Source: Oscillospiraceae bacterium Zagget12
GTDB taxonomy: Bacteria; Bacillota; Clostridia; UBA1381
Length of the DNA: 64,000 nucleotides
Assembly (NCBI GenBank): GCA_001941225.1
Contig: MSHM01000032.1
Span: 1 to 64,000, forward strand
Direction of reading: 5' to 3'
Below the pieces are notes generated by a model, which did not search any database, was not told the origin of the DNA, and worked only from the letters and a program-made list of their open reading frames with translations. The translations under genes were made by a program, and so were the position numbers. Positions within the stretch are counted from its first letter, which is position 1; every line of letters begins with the position of its first letter. This document shows, piece after piece, positions 1 through 9,136 of this stretch.

Positions 1-230
1 TTCTTTCCAAAATCCGTGTAAAACGGCGGGAACAGCCGAAAGGAATCGTCTATGGCCCGCCCGGTCAGGCGGCTCATGATTTCCCGAATCTCCTCCGGCG
101 TATGGTACTGGGTATTCAATTCCATACCGATGCGGATCGCCTCCTGGTAGAGCACGTTGGCGCTGGCCAGACACTCGGCGCTCTCATCCGTCTCGTCCCG
201 ATACGCCGCGATGATATCCTCAACGGTCAC
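1..230 (-). CDS. Sugar O-acetyltransferase (maltose/galactoside acetyltransferase type), N-terminal part, truncated by window edge
   Basis: Reverse-strand reading from GTG at 230 gives VTVEDIIAAYRDETDESAECLASANVLYQEAIRIGMELNTQYHTPEEIREIMSRLTGRAIDDSFRLFPPFYTDFGK; FRLFPPFYTDFGK is typical of the NodL/LacA/Maa family. GTGA overlap with the upstream small ORF. Confidence 0.75.
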   Translation of the reverse strand, partial: MTVEDIIAAYRDETDESAECLASANVLYQEAIRIGMELNTQYHTPEEIREIMSRLTGRAIDDSFRLFPPFYTDFGK

Positions 231-469
231 GGTCCCTTTCCCCCTTTCTGATTCAGCCGATTTAACAAATAGTCCAGGCAGTCCAGCCGCTTCTGGTCCC
301 CGTGGATGCGGGTCAGCAGGTCCCGGCGGCTGTTTTGCAGCAGGAGCAGCAGCTCCCGGTTGCGGCCCTCCTTCTTCAGCAGAACGCAGCGGGAGACCGT
401 CTCCGCCTCCAGTCCGATGTCGACCAGGTTTTCATAAAAGCACTGGGCTTCGTTACCCGCCTCCGGCAT
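227..469 (-). CDS. Small conserved hypothetical protein (80 aa)
   Basis: ORF in the same operon, overlapping the acetyltransferase start by GTGA; helical charged protein; divergent from the LysR gene. Confidence 0.6.
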   Translation of the reverse strand: MPEAGNEAQCFYENLVDIGLEAETVSRCVLLKKEGRNRELLLLLQNSRRDLLTRIHGDQKRLDCLDYLLNRLNQKGGKGP

Positions 470-615
470 CGCTGACCACCTCCCTGTTGCCTATATTTTA
501 GAGGGAGTCAGAGAGGATTGCAAATACTTTGTTTCTATTTCTAATTATTCTTGAAATGAATATCTATTTGCGCTATAATAAGGAGGGAAATGACAATGGA
601 AGGGAAGGTTGTTTT

Positions 616-1536
616 ATGGAGCTGCGTGTGCTGCGGTATTTTATCGAAGTGGCCAGGGAGGGCAGCATCACGGGCGCGGCCAGAACGCTGCACATCTCTC
701 AGCCCACCTTGTCCAAGCAGCTCAAGGGGCTGGAGGCCGAGCTGGGGTGCAAGCTGTTTGTCCGGGGCAACTACAATGTGCACTTGACCGAGGAGGGAAT
801 TCTGCTGCGCAAGCGGGCGGAGGACATTCTGGACATGGCGGACAAGACCATCGGGGAATTTCAGTCTCTGAATGACCTGACAGGCGGGGATGTGCGCATC
901 GGCTGTGCCGAATCCTGGCTGATGCGCCACCTGGCCGGCGTCCTCAAGCAATTTCGCCTGCAATATCCGGGGCTGCGGTTTCACATCACCAGCGGCGACA
1001 CCCGCGTGGTGGTCAACGACCTGGAGCAGGGACTGTCGGATTTTGCGGTCATTGTGGAGCCGCCCGACCTGTCCAGGTACAATTATCTCTCTCTGCCGGG
1101 AGGCGACACCTGGGGCCTCTTGATGCGGGCAGACAATCCGTTGGCACAGAAGCCGTCGATTCGCCCGGAGGATCTGCAGGGAGTCCCTCTGATCACCTCC
1201 CCCCAGTCCATCCACGCGGATCTTCCGAGGTGGTGCGGCGAGACCGTCGATCAGCTGGACATCATCGGAACCATCAATCTATTCTATAACGGCTCCGTGT
1301 TCGTCCGGGAGGGCCTGGGCTGCCTGCTGGTCTTTGACCGGCTGGCCGACGTCAGCCGGTCGAGCGGCCTGTGCTTCCGGCCCCTCTCTCCCCGGTTGGA
1401 GACAAAAATGTATATCATCTGGAAAAAATATCAGATTTTCACGCCCATCGCGGAACGGCTGATCGATCTGCTGAAGCAGCATTTTTCCGAAAACCGGAAA
1501 ACGCACGAAGGCGGGGCGAACGACTCAGGCTCTTGA
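616..1536 (+). CDS. LysR-family transcriptional regulator
   Basis: MELRVLRYFIEVAREGSITGAARTLHISQPTLSKQLKGLEAELGCKLFVR is a canonical LysR wHTH N-terminus; start trimmed from the 529 ORF start. Confidence 0.92.
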   Translation: MELRVLRYFIEVAREGSITGAARTLHISQPTLSKQLKGLEAELGCKLFVRGNYNVHLTEEGILLRKRAEDILDMADKTIGEFQSLNDLTGGDVRIGCAESWLMRHLAGVLKQFRLQYPGLRFHITSGDTRVVVNDLEQGLSDFAVIVEPPDLSRYNYLSLPGGDTWGLLMRADNPLAQKPSIRPEDLQGVPLITSPQSIHADLPRWCGETVDQLDIIGTINLFYNGSVFVREGLGCLLVFDRLADVSRSSGLCFRPLSPRLETKMYIIWKKYQIFTPIAERLIDLLKQHFSENRKTHEGGANDSGS

Positions 1537-1795
1537 CCCGTCATCAAACCGACGCAGCATCTCGCCCGTTGCAGCCTTGCGCCTATATCCAGGTGAATAT
1601 GTCGATCCGATCTAAGGCGGCCGCACTTCCGGCGGATGTTTTGCTGCATGGGTAGAAAAGTTTATCAAGGTGTGGTATGATATTTTAAGAAAATAGTTGC
1701 TTTTTCGAATGATTCAGGCGGGTATATGATGTTTGCACTGGAGACAAACCGCGCAAATTGCCGGGGCTGAAACGATATTGGGAGGACAACTTGTG

Positions 1796-2071
1796 ATGTC
1801 GAGCAGACCGAAAATCAGAATTACGTTAATTGACCGAAAAGGGCCGATGGGATGCCACAGGGGGCACAAAATCGGCGACTCGTTTGACTTTGATACAGAG
1901 CGCGGAAGAATGTGCCCTATGGTCATGCACGTAGCGTTTCCGTATATAGACATATTGCGGTATGGCGGAGAAATACCGGGACAGCCTGAGGGAACCGCTG
2001 TGTTTTGCTGCCCGGATGTTGATACCATAAATGTGTTCAAAATCGAACGAGTGGAAAGCGAGGAGAAATAG
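1796..2071 (+). CDS. TIGR04076 family protein
   Basis: MSSRPKIRITLIDRKGPMGCHRGHKIGDSFDFDTERGRMCPMVMHVAFPYIDILRYGGEIPG resembles the TIGR04076 family; GGAGGA Shine-Dalgarno upstream of ATG 1796. Confidence 0.75.
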   Translation: MSSRPKIRITLIDRKGPMGCHRGHKIGDSFDFDTERGRMCPMVMHVAFPYIDILRYGGEIPGQPEGTAVFCCPDVDTINVFKIERVESEEK

Positions 2072-2075
2072 AGGT

Positions 2076-2558
2076 ATGATTGCAAAGGCGATTGAAAAGA
2101 TGATTGTCTTTTACGAGGGAAACATCCACGACATTGAGCATTTTTTGAAGGTCTGGGGTTACGCAAAGACGATCGGGGAACTGGAAAAACTGGAGCAAAA
2201 AACACAGCAGACTCTTGAGCTGGCTGCAATCGTACATGATATTGCCTGTCCTCTATGCCGCAAAAAATATGGGAGCACGGCGGGACCTTATCAGGAAAAG
2301 GAAGGAATTCCGCTGACAGCGGAATTCTACAAAGACTTTAACCTCCCATCCGCACAATTAGAGCGAATTTGCTATCTGGTGGGACACCATCATACCTTCA
2401 AGGATATCGCGGGCCTGGATTATCAAATCCTTGTGGAAGCGGATTTTCTCGTCAATGCATCTGAGAGCCACATGAGCCGGAACGCAATTTCTAATTTTAG
2501 AGAAACGGTATTTCAAACAAAAGCAGGGACAAGACTGCTTGATGAGATATATGGTTAA
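2076..2558 (+). CDS. HD-domain phosphohydrolase
   Basis: ATG at 2076; IHDIEHFLKVWGYAKTI, ELAAIVHDIACPLC and LVGHHHTFKDI match the HD-domain pattern. Confidence 0.8.
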   Translation: MIAKAIEKMIVFYEGNIHDIEHFLKVWGYAKTIGELEKLEQKTQQTLELAAIVHDIACPLCRKKYGSTAGPYQEKEGIPLTAEFYKDFNLPSAQLERICYLVGHHHTFKDIAGLDYQILVEADFLVNASESHMSRNAISNFRETVFQTKAGTRLLDEIYG

Positions 2559-2657
2559 AAGGCTGAGACGCAGTGAGCAGGCGAGCGCAGCAGGAGTATG
2601 CGCTCGCGTCAATTTGCAACCACGCAGCGGCAGCTTTGAACACCGATACGTCAATTC

Positions 2658-2705
2658 AGAGTGTGTTCCACCCCGATTTTCCGGGATGGGTACACGCTCT
2701 TTTTG
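2658..2705 (+). terminator. Putative imperfect rho-independent terminator downstream of the HD gene
   Basis: agagtgtgttccaccccg...cgggatgggtacacgctct followed by ttttt. Confidence 0.5.
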
Positions 2706-2735
2706 TATCACAACACAGGCGGAAATAAAAAGGAA

Positions 2736-2765
2736 CCGTATCAAAACAAATTCGTTTTGATACGG
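2736..2765 (-). terminator. Rho-independent terminator of the tRNA operon
   Basis: Perfect 12-bp stem ccgtatcaaaac-aaattc-gttttgatacgg; on the minus strand it follows the tRNA-fMet and precedes a U-rich tail. Confidence 0.75.
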
Positions 2766-2773
2766 ACCATTTT

Positions 2774-2849
2774 TGGTTGCGGGGACAGGACTCGAACCTG
2801 CAGCCTCCGGGTTATGAGCCCGACGAGCTACCAATTGCTCTACCCCGCG
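2774..2849 (-). tRNA. Initiator tRNA-fMet (CAT)
   Basis: Minus strand CGCGGGGTAGAGCAATTGGTAGCTCGTCGGGCTCATAACCCGGAGGCTGCAGGTTCGAGTCCTGTCCCCGCAACCA; C1-A72 mismatch and GGG/CCC anticodon stem are initiator hallmarks; CCA encoded. Confidence 0.95.
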
Positions 2850-2861
2850 ATATAAATATTG

Positions 2862-2949
2862 TGGTGCCGGAGACCGGGATCGAACCGGCACGAGAGAAAC
2901 TCTCACGGGATTTTAAGTCCCGGGCGTCTGCCAGTTCCGCCACATCGGC
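2862..2949 (-). tRNA. tRNA-Leu (TAA)
   Basis: Minus strand GCCGATGTGGCGGAACTGGCAGACGCCCGGGACTTAAAATCCCGTGAGAGTTTCTCTCGTGCCGGTTCGATCCCGGTCTCCGGCACCA; long variable arm, anticodon TAA. Confidence 0.92.
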
Positions 2950-2971
2950 AAATCATACCAACAACATATTT

Positions 2972-3000
2972 ATTATATCATATAATACGCCTAAAGTCAA
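2972..3000 (-). promoter_or_regulatory. Sigma-A type promoter for the tRNA-Leu/tRNA-fMet operon
   Basis: Minus strand TTGACT-17 nt-TATAAT. Confidence 0.75.
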
Positions 3001-3043
3001 GATTTATTTAAGACAATTTACGCGTTGCTTATATATGCCATAA

Positions 3044-3077
3044 AAAATACACCACCGCGTTTGCGGTGATGTATTTT
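3044..3077 (-). terminator. Rho-independent terminator downstream of secF
   Basis: aaaatacaccaccgc-gttt-gcggtgatgtatttt. Confidence 0.8.
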
Positions 3078-3091
3078 GAAAAATTACTTAT

Positions 3092-4009
3092 TTATCTTTT
3101 CTTGTTGCTTTTTCTTTCCTGAGCGGCAGCGGCTTTAGCCTGCATATTGGATTCCTTCCAAGCAGCCCAGAATGTGCTTGCGATAAAGATTGAAGTATAA
3201 GCACCGGAGATGATACCTACAATAAGAGGAAGAGCAAAATCCTTTATTGTGGAAACACCGAGAATGTATATAAGAACGATAGTGATAAGCGTTGTAATCG
3301 TTGAATTGATTGTACGTCCCATCGTTTCAAAGATACTTCTGTCGGTCATTGCGGCAACGGTTTCATTCTTTTTGCGAGCCTTTTGATTTTCGCGTATTCT
3401 GTCAAAAATAACGATTGTATTATTGATAGAATAACCGACCACCGTAAGCATTCCGGCGATAAAAGTCGTATTCAAAGGTATATTTGTGATTGAATATACC
3501 GACGCCATAACCAAGACGTTTATAGCCAAAGCGACAACCGCCATAACGGCGCTGCGCCATTCAAAGCGTATTGCTATATAAATAAGAATACACAGTATAG
3601 CAATCAAAGTATACAGCAACGCTTTTCTCTGAACCTCTTGACCAAAGCTTGCCGATGCCGAAGAAACAGAAATCAAATCTTCGTCAGCGAGGCTGTATTT
3701 ATCCTTTATCGCGTTGAATATTTCTGTTTTTACCGACTCGTCAACAGGAGGAGTCTTAATAACGGCAATCTCATTGGTTGTGCCTTTCTGCACGGTTGCC
3801 GAAACAGTATCTGTTGTGTTTTCCTGTATCAGCTGAACAATTTCTTCGTTGTCAAATTCGGTGTGCATATCAATCTGCATTCTGATACCGCCCATAAATT
3901 CAACGTCAAAGTTAAATCCGCCGTGAACAATATACATTACTATTCCGATTAGAACAATCAGTGCGGGGATAATCATAAATTTCCATCTGTTTTTAGTCAA
4001 CTCTTTCAT
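3092..4009 (-). CDS. secF: Protein translocase subunit SecF
   Basis: FNFDVEFMGGIRMQIDM, VVGYSINNTIVIFDRIREN, RTINSTITTLITIV are SecF motifs; adjacent to secD. Confidence 0.95.
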   Translation of the reverse strand: MKELTKNRWKFMIIPALIVLIGIVMYIVHGGFNFDVEFMGGIRMQIDMHTEFDNEEIVQLIQENTTDTVSATVQKGTTNEIAVIKTPPVDESVKTEIFNAIKDKYSLADEDLISVSSASASFGQEVQRKALLYTLIAILCILIYIAIRFEWRSAVMAVVALAINVLVMASVYSITNIPLNTTFIAGMLTVVGYSINNTIVIFDRIRENQKARKKNETVAAMTDRSIFETMGRTINSTITTLITIVLIYILGVSTIKDFALPLIVGIISGAYTSIFIASTFWAAWKESNMQAKAAAAQERKSNKKR

Positions 4010-5316
4010 TATTCTTCCGCACCTCCTTTTTTAGCTTTTGCATTATAGAATAAGTTTCTGTTTTCTATACCGATACCTACAAGCTGTTTCAAAAGGAACT
4101 TTGTAATAACAATAGCGGTAAACATACTAAGTATTACGCCTATGCCAAGAGTTGTTGCAAAGCCTGTTACGGTACCGATTCCCGAAAGATAAAGAACCAC
4201 ACAAGAAATGATGGTTGTTATATTCGAGTCAAGAATTGCCGAAAATGCCTTGTCAAAACCGGACGAAACAGAGGCCTTGATTGTCTTGCCCAATTTCAGC
4301 TCTTCCTTCATTCTTTCAAATATAATACAGTCCGCGTCAACAGCCATACCTATTGACAATACGATACCCGCGATACCCGGGAGGCTTAGGTTCACATGGA
4401 ACACGCCCAAAGCAAGTCCGATAAGACCTACATATATAAGCAGTGAAATATCCGCTATAAGACCGGGGATTCTGTACATTATAACCATAAATATCATTAT
4501 AAGAATAATACCGATTGCCGCCGCAAGAAGGCTTGTGTACAAAGCGTTCGGACCAAGCTCCGCTCCGACTGTTTCCTGAGATATAACAGTCAAATCAAAC
4601 GGAAGTTGACCGGATTTGATTTGGTTGGCAAGTGTTTCGGCGGTTTCGGGAGTAAAGCTGCCCGAAATTATACAAGAATCACTGTCGATTTCCTCGCTGA
4701 CAGTCGGGCTTGAAATTATTTCGTCGTCCATCTGAATTGTTATATAATTCTTGTTCTCGCTTGCAGCCGCCGCAGCCGTTGCTGTAGCCTCGACAAACTT
4801 TTCTTTTCCCTCGGCTGTGAATTCAACCTTTACATACGGTATCGAGGAGCCGTTCTGCTCAACCTGACCGTACTGGTAAGACGCGTCCTTGATGTCGGTA
4901 GCGCCGTCAAGAACCACATTTCCGTCAGCATCGTTGAAAGTCAGCTTTGCCGTGTTGCCGAGAAGTTCGGCAGCCTCGTCGGTATCGGTAACCGACGGAA
5001 TTTCAACCGTAATTTTTCCTGCCTCGCCGATTGATATACGAGCCTCGGTATATCCGGCATTTGTCATACGAGTCTGAAAAATCGACTCAACGACCTTCAT
5101 TTGGTCGTCCGTTGGGGAATCCGTGTTGGCTTGGAAAGTAATAACCGAACCTCCCGCCAAATCGATGCCCTTTTTGATACCCTTTTCGCCGAATGCACCG
5201 TCATATGAATAACCCGCTATGTTGAAACCGATAAAGGCAACATAGTTAAGTATGATGGCAAGTGCAATGACGAAACAAAGAGTGATTATGCTCTTTTTTC
5301 TCATTTGCGTATCCAT
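4009..5316 (-). CDS. secD: Protein translocase subunit SecD
   Basis: KKGIDLAGGSVITFQ, GIAGIVLSIGMAVDADCIIFERMKEEL are SecD motifs. Confidence 0.95.
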   Translation of the reverse strand: MDTQMRKKSIITLCFVIALAIILNYVAFIGFNIAGYSYDGAFGEKGIKKGIDLAGGSVITFQANTDSPTDDQMKVVESIFQTRMTNAGYTEARISIGEAGKITVEIPSVTDTDEAAELLGNTAKLTFNDADGNVVLDGATDIKDASYQYGQVEQNGSSIPYVKVEFTAEGKEKFVEATATAAAAASENKNYITIQMDDEIISSPTVSEEIDSDSCIISGSFTPETAETLANQIKSGQLPFDLTVISQETVGAELGPNALYTSLLAAAIGIILIMIFMVIMYRIPGLIADISLLIYVGLIGLALGVFHVNLSLPGIAGIVLSIGMAVDADCIIFERMKEELKLGKTIKASVSSGFDKAFSAILDSNITTIISCVVLYLSGIGTVTGFATTLGIGVILSMFTAIVITKFLLKQLVGIGIENRNLFYNAKAKKGGAEE

Positions 5317-5378
5317 TCCTTTCTTTGGTTTGAGTCTTATTTGCTCACTAAGACCCAGTTTAAAAATAGCATAAAGTT

Positions 5379-5407
5379 ATTATACATCTATATTCAGAGT
5401 TCGTCAA
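5379..5407 (-). promoter_or_regulatory. Promoter for secDF
   Basis: Minus strand TTGACG-17 nt-TATAAT. Confidence 0.7.
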
Positions 5408-5537
5408 CATTTTTTTGTTACTATAATATGACAAAAGGGTTACACAAAGATTAATTCGACGGCGTATTTCGCATATAAAGATATATATCAAACAGAAAAA
5501 TCGTCAATAATAAGGGCGTAAGGAGTAAAATTTACTC

Positions 5538-5565
5538 TTGACATATCACGTATTTGTTATAAAAT
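5538..5565 (+). promoter_or_regulatory. Promoter for rnr
   Basis: TTGACA-16 nt-TAAAAT ~30 bp upstream of rnr. Confidence 0.6.
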
Positions 5566-5595
5566 AATCAGTAGAAATAAAAATAGGAGAAAAAT

Positions 5596-7842
5596 ATGGA
5601 CAGAAAAGAAAAAATATTTGCATATATAAACTCAAAGGAGTATATACCGCTAAAATTCAATGAGCTTGCAACAGTTTTGGACGTGCCGAAGGAGGACGAA
5701 ACGCAGCTTACGGAGATACTTAACGAGCTTTGCGTTGAGGGAAAAATTTATATAACCAAAAAGGGAAGACATGTTTCACTCGGCAATGAAACAATGACTG
5801 CCGCGGGACGGCTCAGCTGTAACGCAAAAGGATATTTCGGCTTTGTTATTTGCGGTGAGGGCGAAGAGGATATTTTTGTCGCGGGCGATGATATGATGAA
5901 CGCCTTAAACGGCGATAAGGTTTTGGTTCGTATCGATAAAAACAATAAAACCGACAAAAAACAAAATCACCGTCAGGGACATATAATAAAGGTGCTGGAG
6001 CGTCACAACAAAATTATTGTGGGAATTATATATAAGGAAAAGGACGGATATTATTATCTGCGTCCCGACAACAGACAGATATACACCAAAATCAGCATAG
6101 CTCCGGACAAAATTATGACGGCGCAGATAGGCGACAGAGTAGCGGCGCTCATCACCCGATATACCGAAAACAACAAGGTTTTCGGCGAGGTTGTAAGTGT
6201 TCTCGGCAGTGAGGAGAATCTCAAAAGCTGCGTTGAGGGAATTATTATAGAAAACGGAATAAAACAGGAATTTGACAAGGAAACCGTTGCCGAATCGAAA
6301 AAAATTCCGCGCGAAATAAGCGAGGAACAGACGCAAGGCAGAGAAGACCTCCGCGATATGCTTATTTTCACGATAGACGGCGACGACGCACGCGATTTTG
6401 ACGACGCGGTATCTCTCACGCTTACCGAAAACGGAAATTATTATCTCGGCGTTCATATCGCGGACGTGTCCGAATATGTGACGGACGGCTCGGCGCTTGA
6501 AAACGAGGCGTATGAAAGAGGCACAAGCGTATATCTTGCCGACAGAGTGATACCTATGCTGCCGGAAAGGCTGTCCAACGGAATATGCAGCCTAAATCCG
6601 AAAGAGGACAGATTAACGCTGTCGGTGTTTATGGAAATAACCGGCGACGGCAATGTGGTAAATCACCGACTTTGCAAATCCGTTATTTGCTCAAAGGAGC
6701 GAATGACATATAATAACGTAAACTCAATACTTGAGGAAAACGACGCTAAGCTGAGCGAAAAATATAACTATATGCTGCCTACGCTTAAGCTTATGGAGGG
6801 CTTGGCTCAAATCCTAAGTAATAAGCGCGCGAAAAGAGGCGCTATACGCTTTGATTTTCCGGAGAGCAAAATAACGGTTGACGAAAACGGCGAGCCGATT
6901 GAAATATCGCGCGAGGTGCGCGGCGTTTCCAATAAGATGATAGAGGAATTTATGATTGCCGCAAATGAAACCGTGGCGGAATATGCCTTTTGGTCGGAAA
7001 TACCGTTTATTTACCGCAATCACGAGGCGCCGTCGCTTGAAAAAATAATCGCGTTTAACGAGTTTATTATGTCTTTCGGGTTGTCGTTAAAGGGAAAAAT
7101 AGACAGAGATAACCCGATTCACCCGAAAACTCTACAGGGAATACTTGACACCGTTAAGGATACGCCGGAGGAGAGAATTATATCCTCCGCAATGCTGCAA
7201 TCTCTTATGAAAGCGAAATACAGCGAGGAAAGCTTGGGACATTTCGGACTTGCCGCCAAATATTACTGCCATTTCACATCGCCGATAAGGCGTTATCCGG
7301 ATTTGGCGGTACACCGCCTGTTAAAGGATTTTATTGACGGACAGCTTACGGAAAACAAAATACCTTATCTTAAGGATTATGTCGCCGCGGCGGGCAGACG
7401 GTCGAGCGAATGTGAGGTCAACGCGGAGCATACCGAACGAGAGGTTGACGATTTGATGAAAACGGCATATATGAGCGGATTTGTCGGACAGGCGTTCGAG
7501 GGCATTGTGGCGAATGTAACCAATTTCGGAATGTTTGTGGAGCTGGAAAATTCGGTAGAGGGTCTTGTCAGAGTGGAGAATATGACCGACGATTACTATG
7601 AATATGTCGAAAGCGGAAATATCCTTATCGGAAGAAGAAAAAAGAAAACATACACAACGGGAGATGCCGTAAAGGTAATAATTGCCCGCGCGGATATAGC
7701 GTTAAGGCAAATTGATTTTGTGCTTGAAAAAGACGCGAGCAAAAAGCTCTTAAAGACCTTTGAAGAACGGTCAACAGAGCAAAAGCGTGAAAAAAATAAG
7801 AAAAAACCGAAGAAAAAATATAAAGGAAAGAAAAAGAGTTAA
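5596..7842 (+). CDS. rnr: Ribonuclease R (RNB domain, S1 domain)
   Basis: GDDARDFDDAVSL, HIADVSEYV, FGLAAKYYCHFTSPIRRYPDLAVHRLL, S1 domain GIVANVTNFGMFVELEN, basic tail. Confidence 0.96.
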   Translation: MDRKEKIFAYINSKEYIPLKFNELATVLDVPKEDETQLTEILNELCVEGKIYITKKGRHVSLGNETMTAAGRLSCNAKGYFGFVICGEGEEDIFVAGDDMMNALNGDKVLVRIDKNNKTDKKQNHRQGHIIKVLERHNKIIVGIIYKEKDGYYYLRPDNRQIYTKISIAPDKIMTAQIGDRVAALITRYTENNKVFGEVVSVLGSEENLKSCVEGIIIENGIKQEFDKETVAESKKIPREISEEQTQGREDLRDMLIFTIDGDDARDFDDAVSLTLTENGNYYLGVHIADVSEYVTDGSALENEAYERGTSVYLADRVIPMLPERLSNGICSLNPKEDRLTLSVFMEITGDGNVVNHRLCKSVICSKERMTYNNVNSILEENDAKLSEKYNYMLPTLKLMEGLAQILSNKRAKRGAIRFDFPESKITVDENGEPIEISREVRGVSNKMIEEFMIAANETVAEYAFWSEIPFIYRNHEAPSLEKIIAFNEFIMSFGLSLKGKIDRDNPIHPKTLQGILDTVKDTPEERIISSAMLQSLMKAKYSEESLGHFGLAAKYYCHFTSPIRRYPDLAVHRLLKDFIDGQLTENKIPYLKDYVAAAGRRSSECEVNAEHTEREVDDLMKTAYMSGFVGQAFEGIVANVTNFGMFVELENSVEGLVRVENMTDDYYEYVESGNILIGRRKKKTYTTGDAVKVIIARADIALRQIDFVLEKDASKKLLKTFEERSTEQKREKNKKKPKKKYKGKKKS

Positions 7843-8988
7843 ATGATGGATAAATTTGAAATTATAATAACAACACTGTTCGGTTTGGAATCCCTGGCGG
7901 CGAGAGAGGTTCGCCGTCTCGGATACGAAACAACCTCCGTGGAGGACGGACGGGTTACGTTTATGGGCGACTGCGAGGCGGTATGCAGAGCTAACCTATG
8001 GATTAGGACAGGGGAAAGAGTGCTTATAAAAATGGCTGAATTTACAGCCGTCACCTTTGACGAGCTGTTTGAGGGCGCAAAGCGGTGCGAATGGAGCAAA
8101 TGGATAGGAAAGAATGATTCGTTCCCGGTAAAGGGATATTCGCTCAAATCCACGCTTGCAAGCGTCAGAGATTGCCAGGCGATTATAAAAAAGGCTGTCG
8201 CGGACAGCCTTTCAACAAAGTACGGAATATCGTGGCTGCCGGAGGACGGCGCGGAATATCGAATACAATTTTCGATATTTAAGGATAAGGTCACTTTGAT
8301 GATAGACACCTCCGGCGAGGGTCTGCATAAAAGAGGGTACAGACAAATATCGAATATTGCGCCTTTAAAGGAAACGCTTGCCGCCGCTATGGCAGAGCTG
8401 AGCCATTGGAAATTCGAGTATCCGCTGTGCGACCCGTTTTGCGGCAGCGGAACCATACCCATAGAGGCGGCTATGATAAAGCGCAATATGGCGCCCGGAT
8501 TGTCGCGTGAGTTTGTTTCCGAGCAATTTAATAATATAGGAAGTGAAATTTGGAATAAAGCGAGGGACGAGGCAAAATCACTTGAAAGAAATGTTCCGCT
8601 TGAGATATACGCCTATGATATTGACGCGGACACCGTGGAAATAGCGCGCAATAACGCGGAAAAGGCGGGCGTGGGCGAATATGTCGTTCCGAGGCTCGGC
8701 GACGCGCGTAAAATTCACCTTGATATGCCTTACGGCACCGTGATATGCAATCCGCCCTACGGCGAGCGAATAGGCGAAATAAAGGAATGTGAACAGCTGT
8801 ATAGGGAAATCGGCGTCAATTTCGCGAAATTTGACAGGTGGTCTTATTACATTATCACATCAAACGAAAACTTTGAAAGACTTTTCGGGAAAAAAGCGAA
8901 TAAAAAACGCAAGCTCTATAACGGAATGATTAAATGTAATTTATATCAATATTTCGGAGAAAAGCCGCCGAGAAAAATTGAGCATTGA
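7843..8988 (+). CDS. THUMP-domain class I SAM-dependent RNA methyltransferase (RlmL/YpsC-like)
   Basis: ETLAAAMAEL, CDPFCGSGTIPIEAAMI, VICNPPYGERIGE motifs; first 5 nt after the rnr stop. Confidence 0.9.
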   Translation: MMDKFEIIITTLFGLESLAAREVRRLGYETTSVEDGRVTFMGDCEAVCRANLWIRTGERVLIKMAEFTAVTFDELFEGAKRCEWSKWIGKNDSFPVKGYSLKSTLASVRDCQAIIKKAVADSLSTKYGISWLPEDGAEYRIQFSIFKDKVTLMIDTSGEGLHKRGYRQISNIAPLKETLAAAMAELSHWKFEYPLCDPFCGSGTIPIEAAMIKRNMAPGLSREFVSEQFNNIGSEIWNKARDEAKSLERNVPLEIYAYDIDADTVEIARNNAEKAGVGEYVVPRLGDARKIHLDMPYGTVICNPPYGERIGEIKECEQLYREIGVNFAKFDRWSYYIITSNENFERLFGKKANKKRKLYNGMIKCNLYQYFGEKPPRKIEH

Positions 8989-9074
8989 CTTTTGTTCTGT
9001 AAATGCCATATATAAATAGGAAATAATTTTTTGCCTTATCGCAAATGCTTACGCTAATTTATGCAAATTTAATA

Positions 9075-9103
9075 TTTACAATATTGAAAAACTGGTGTAT
9101 AAT
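9075..9103 (+). promoter_or_regulatory. Promoter for leuCDB
   Basis: TTTACA-17 nt-TATAAT. Confidence 0.75.
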
Positions 9104-9136
9104 AGGAACATTAAGAAAATATATGAGGTGATTTTT

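Noticed and set aside
2358-2906. 182-aa minus-strand ORF, and ORFs 2661-2855 and 2777-3043
   Set aside because: They read through the tRNA-fMet/tRNA-Leu genes and the terminators; translations such as RGVEQLVARRAHNPEAAGSSPVPA are typical tRNA-derived spurious ORFs.
5596-8988. Absence of smpB after rnr and of hpt between tilS and ftsH
   Set aside because: Gene order differs from textbook arrangements, but loss or relocation is common and cannot be judged from one window.
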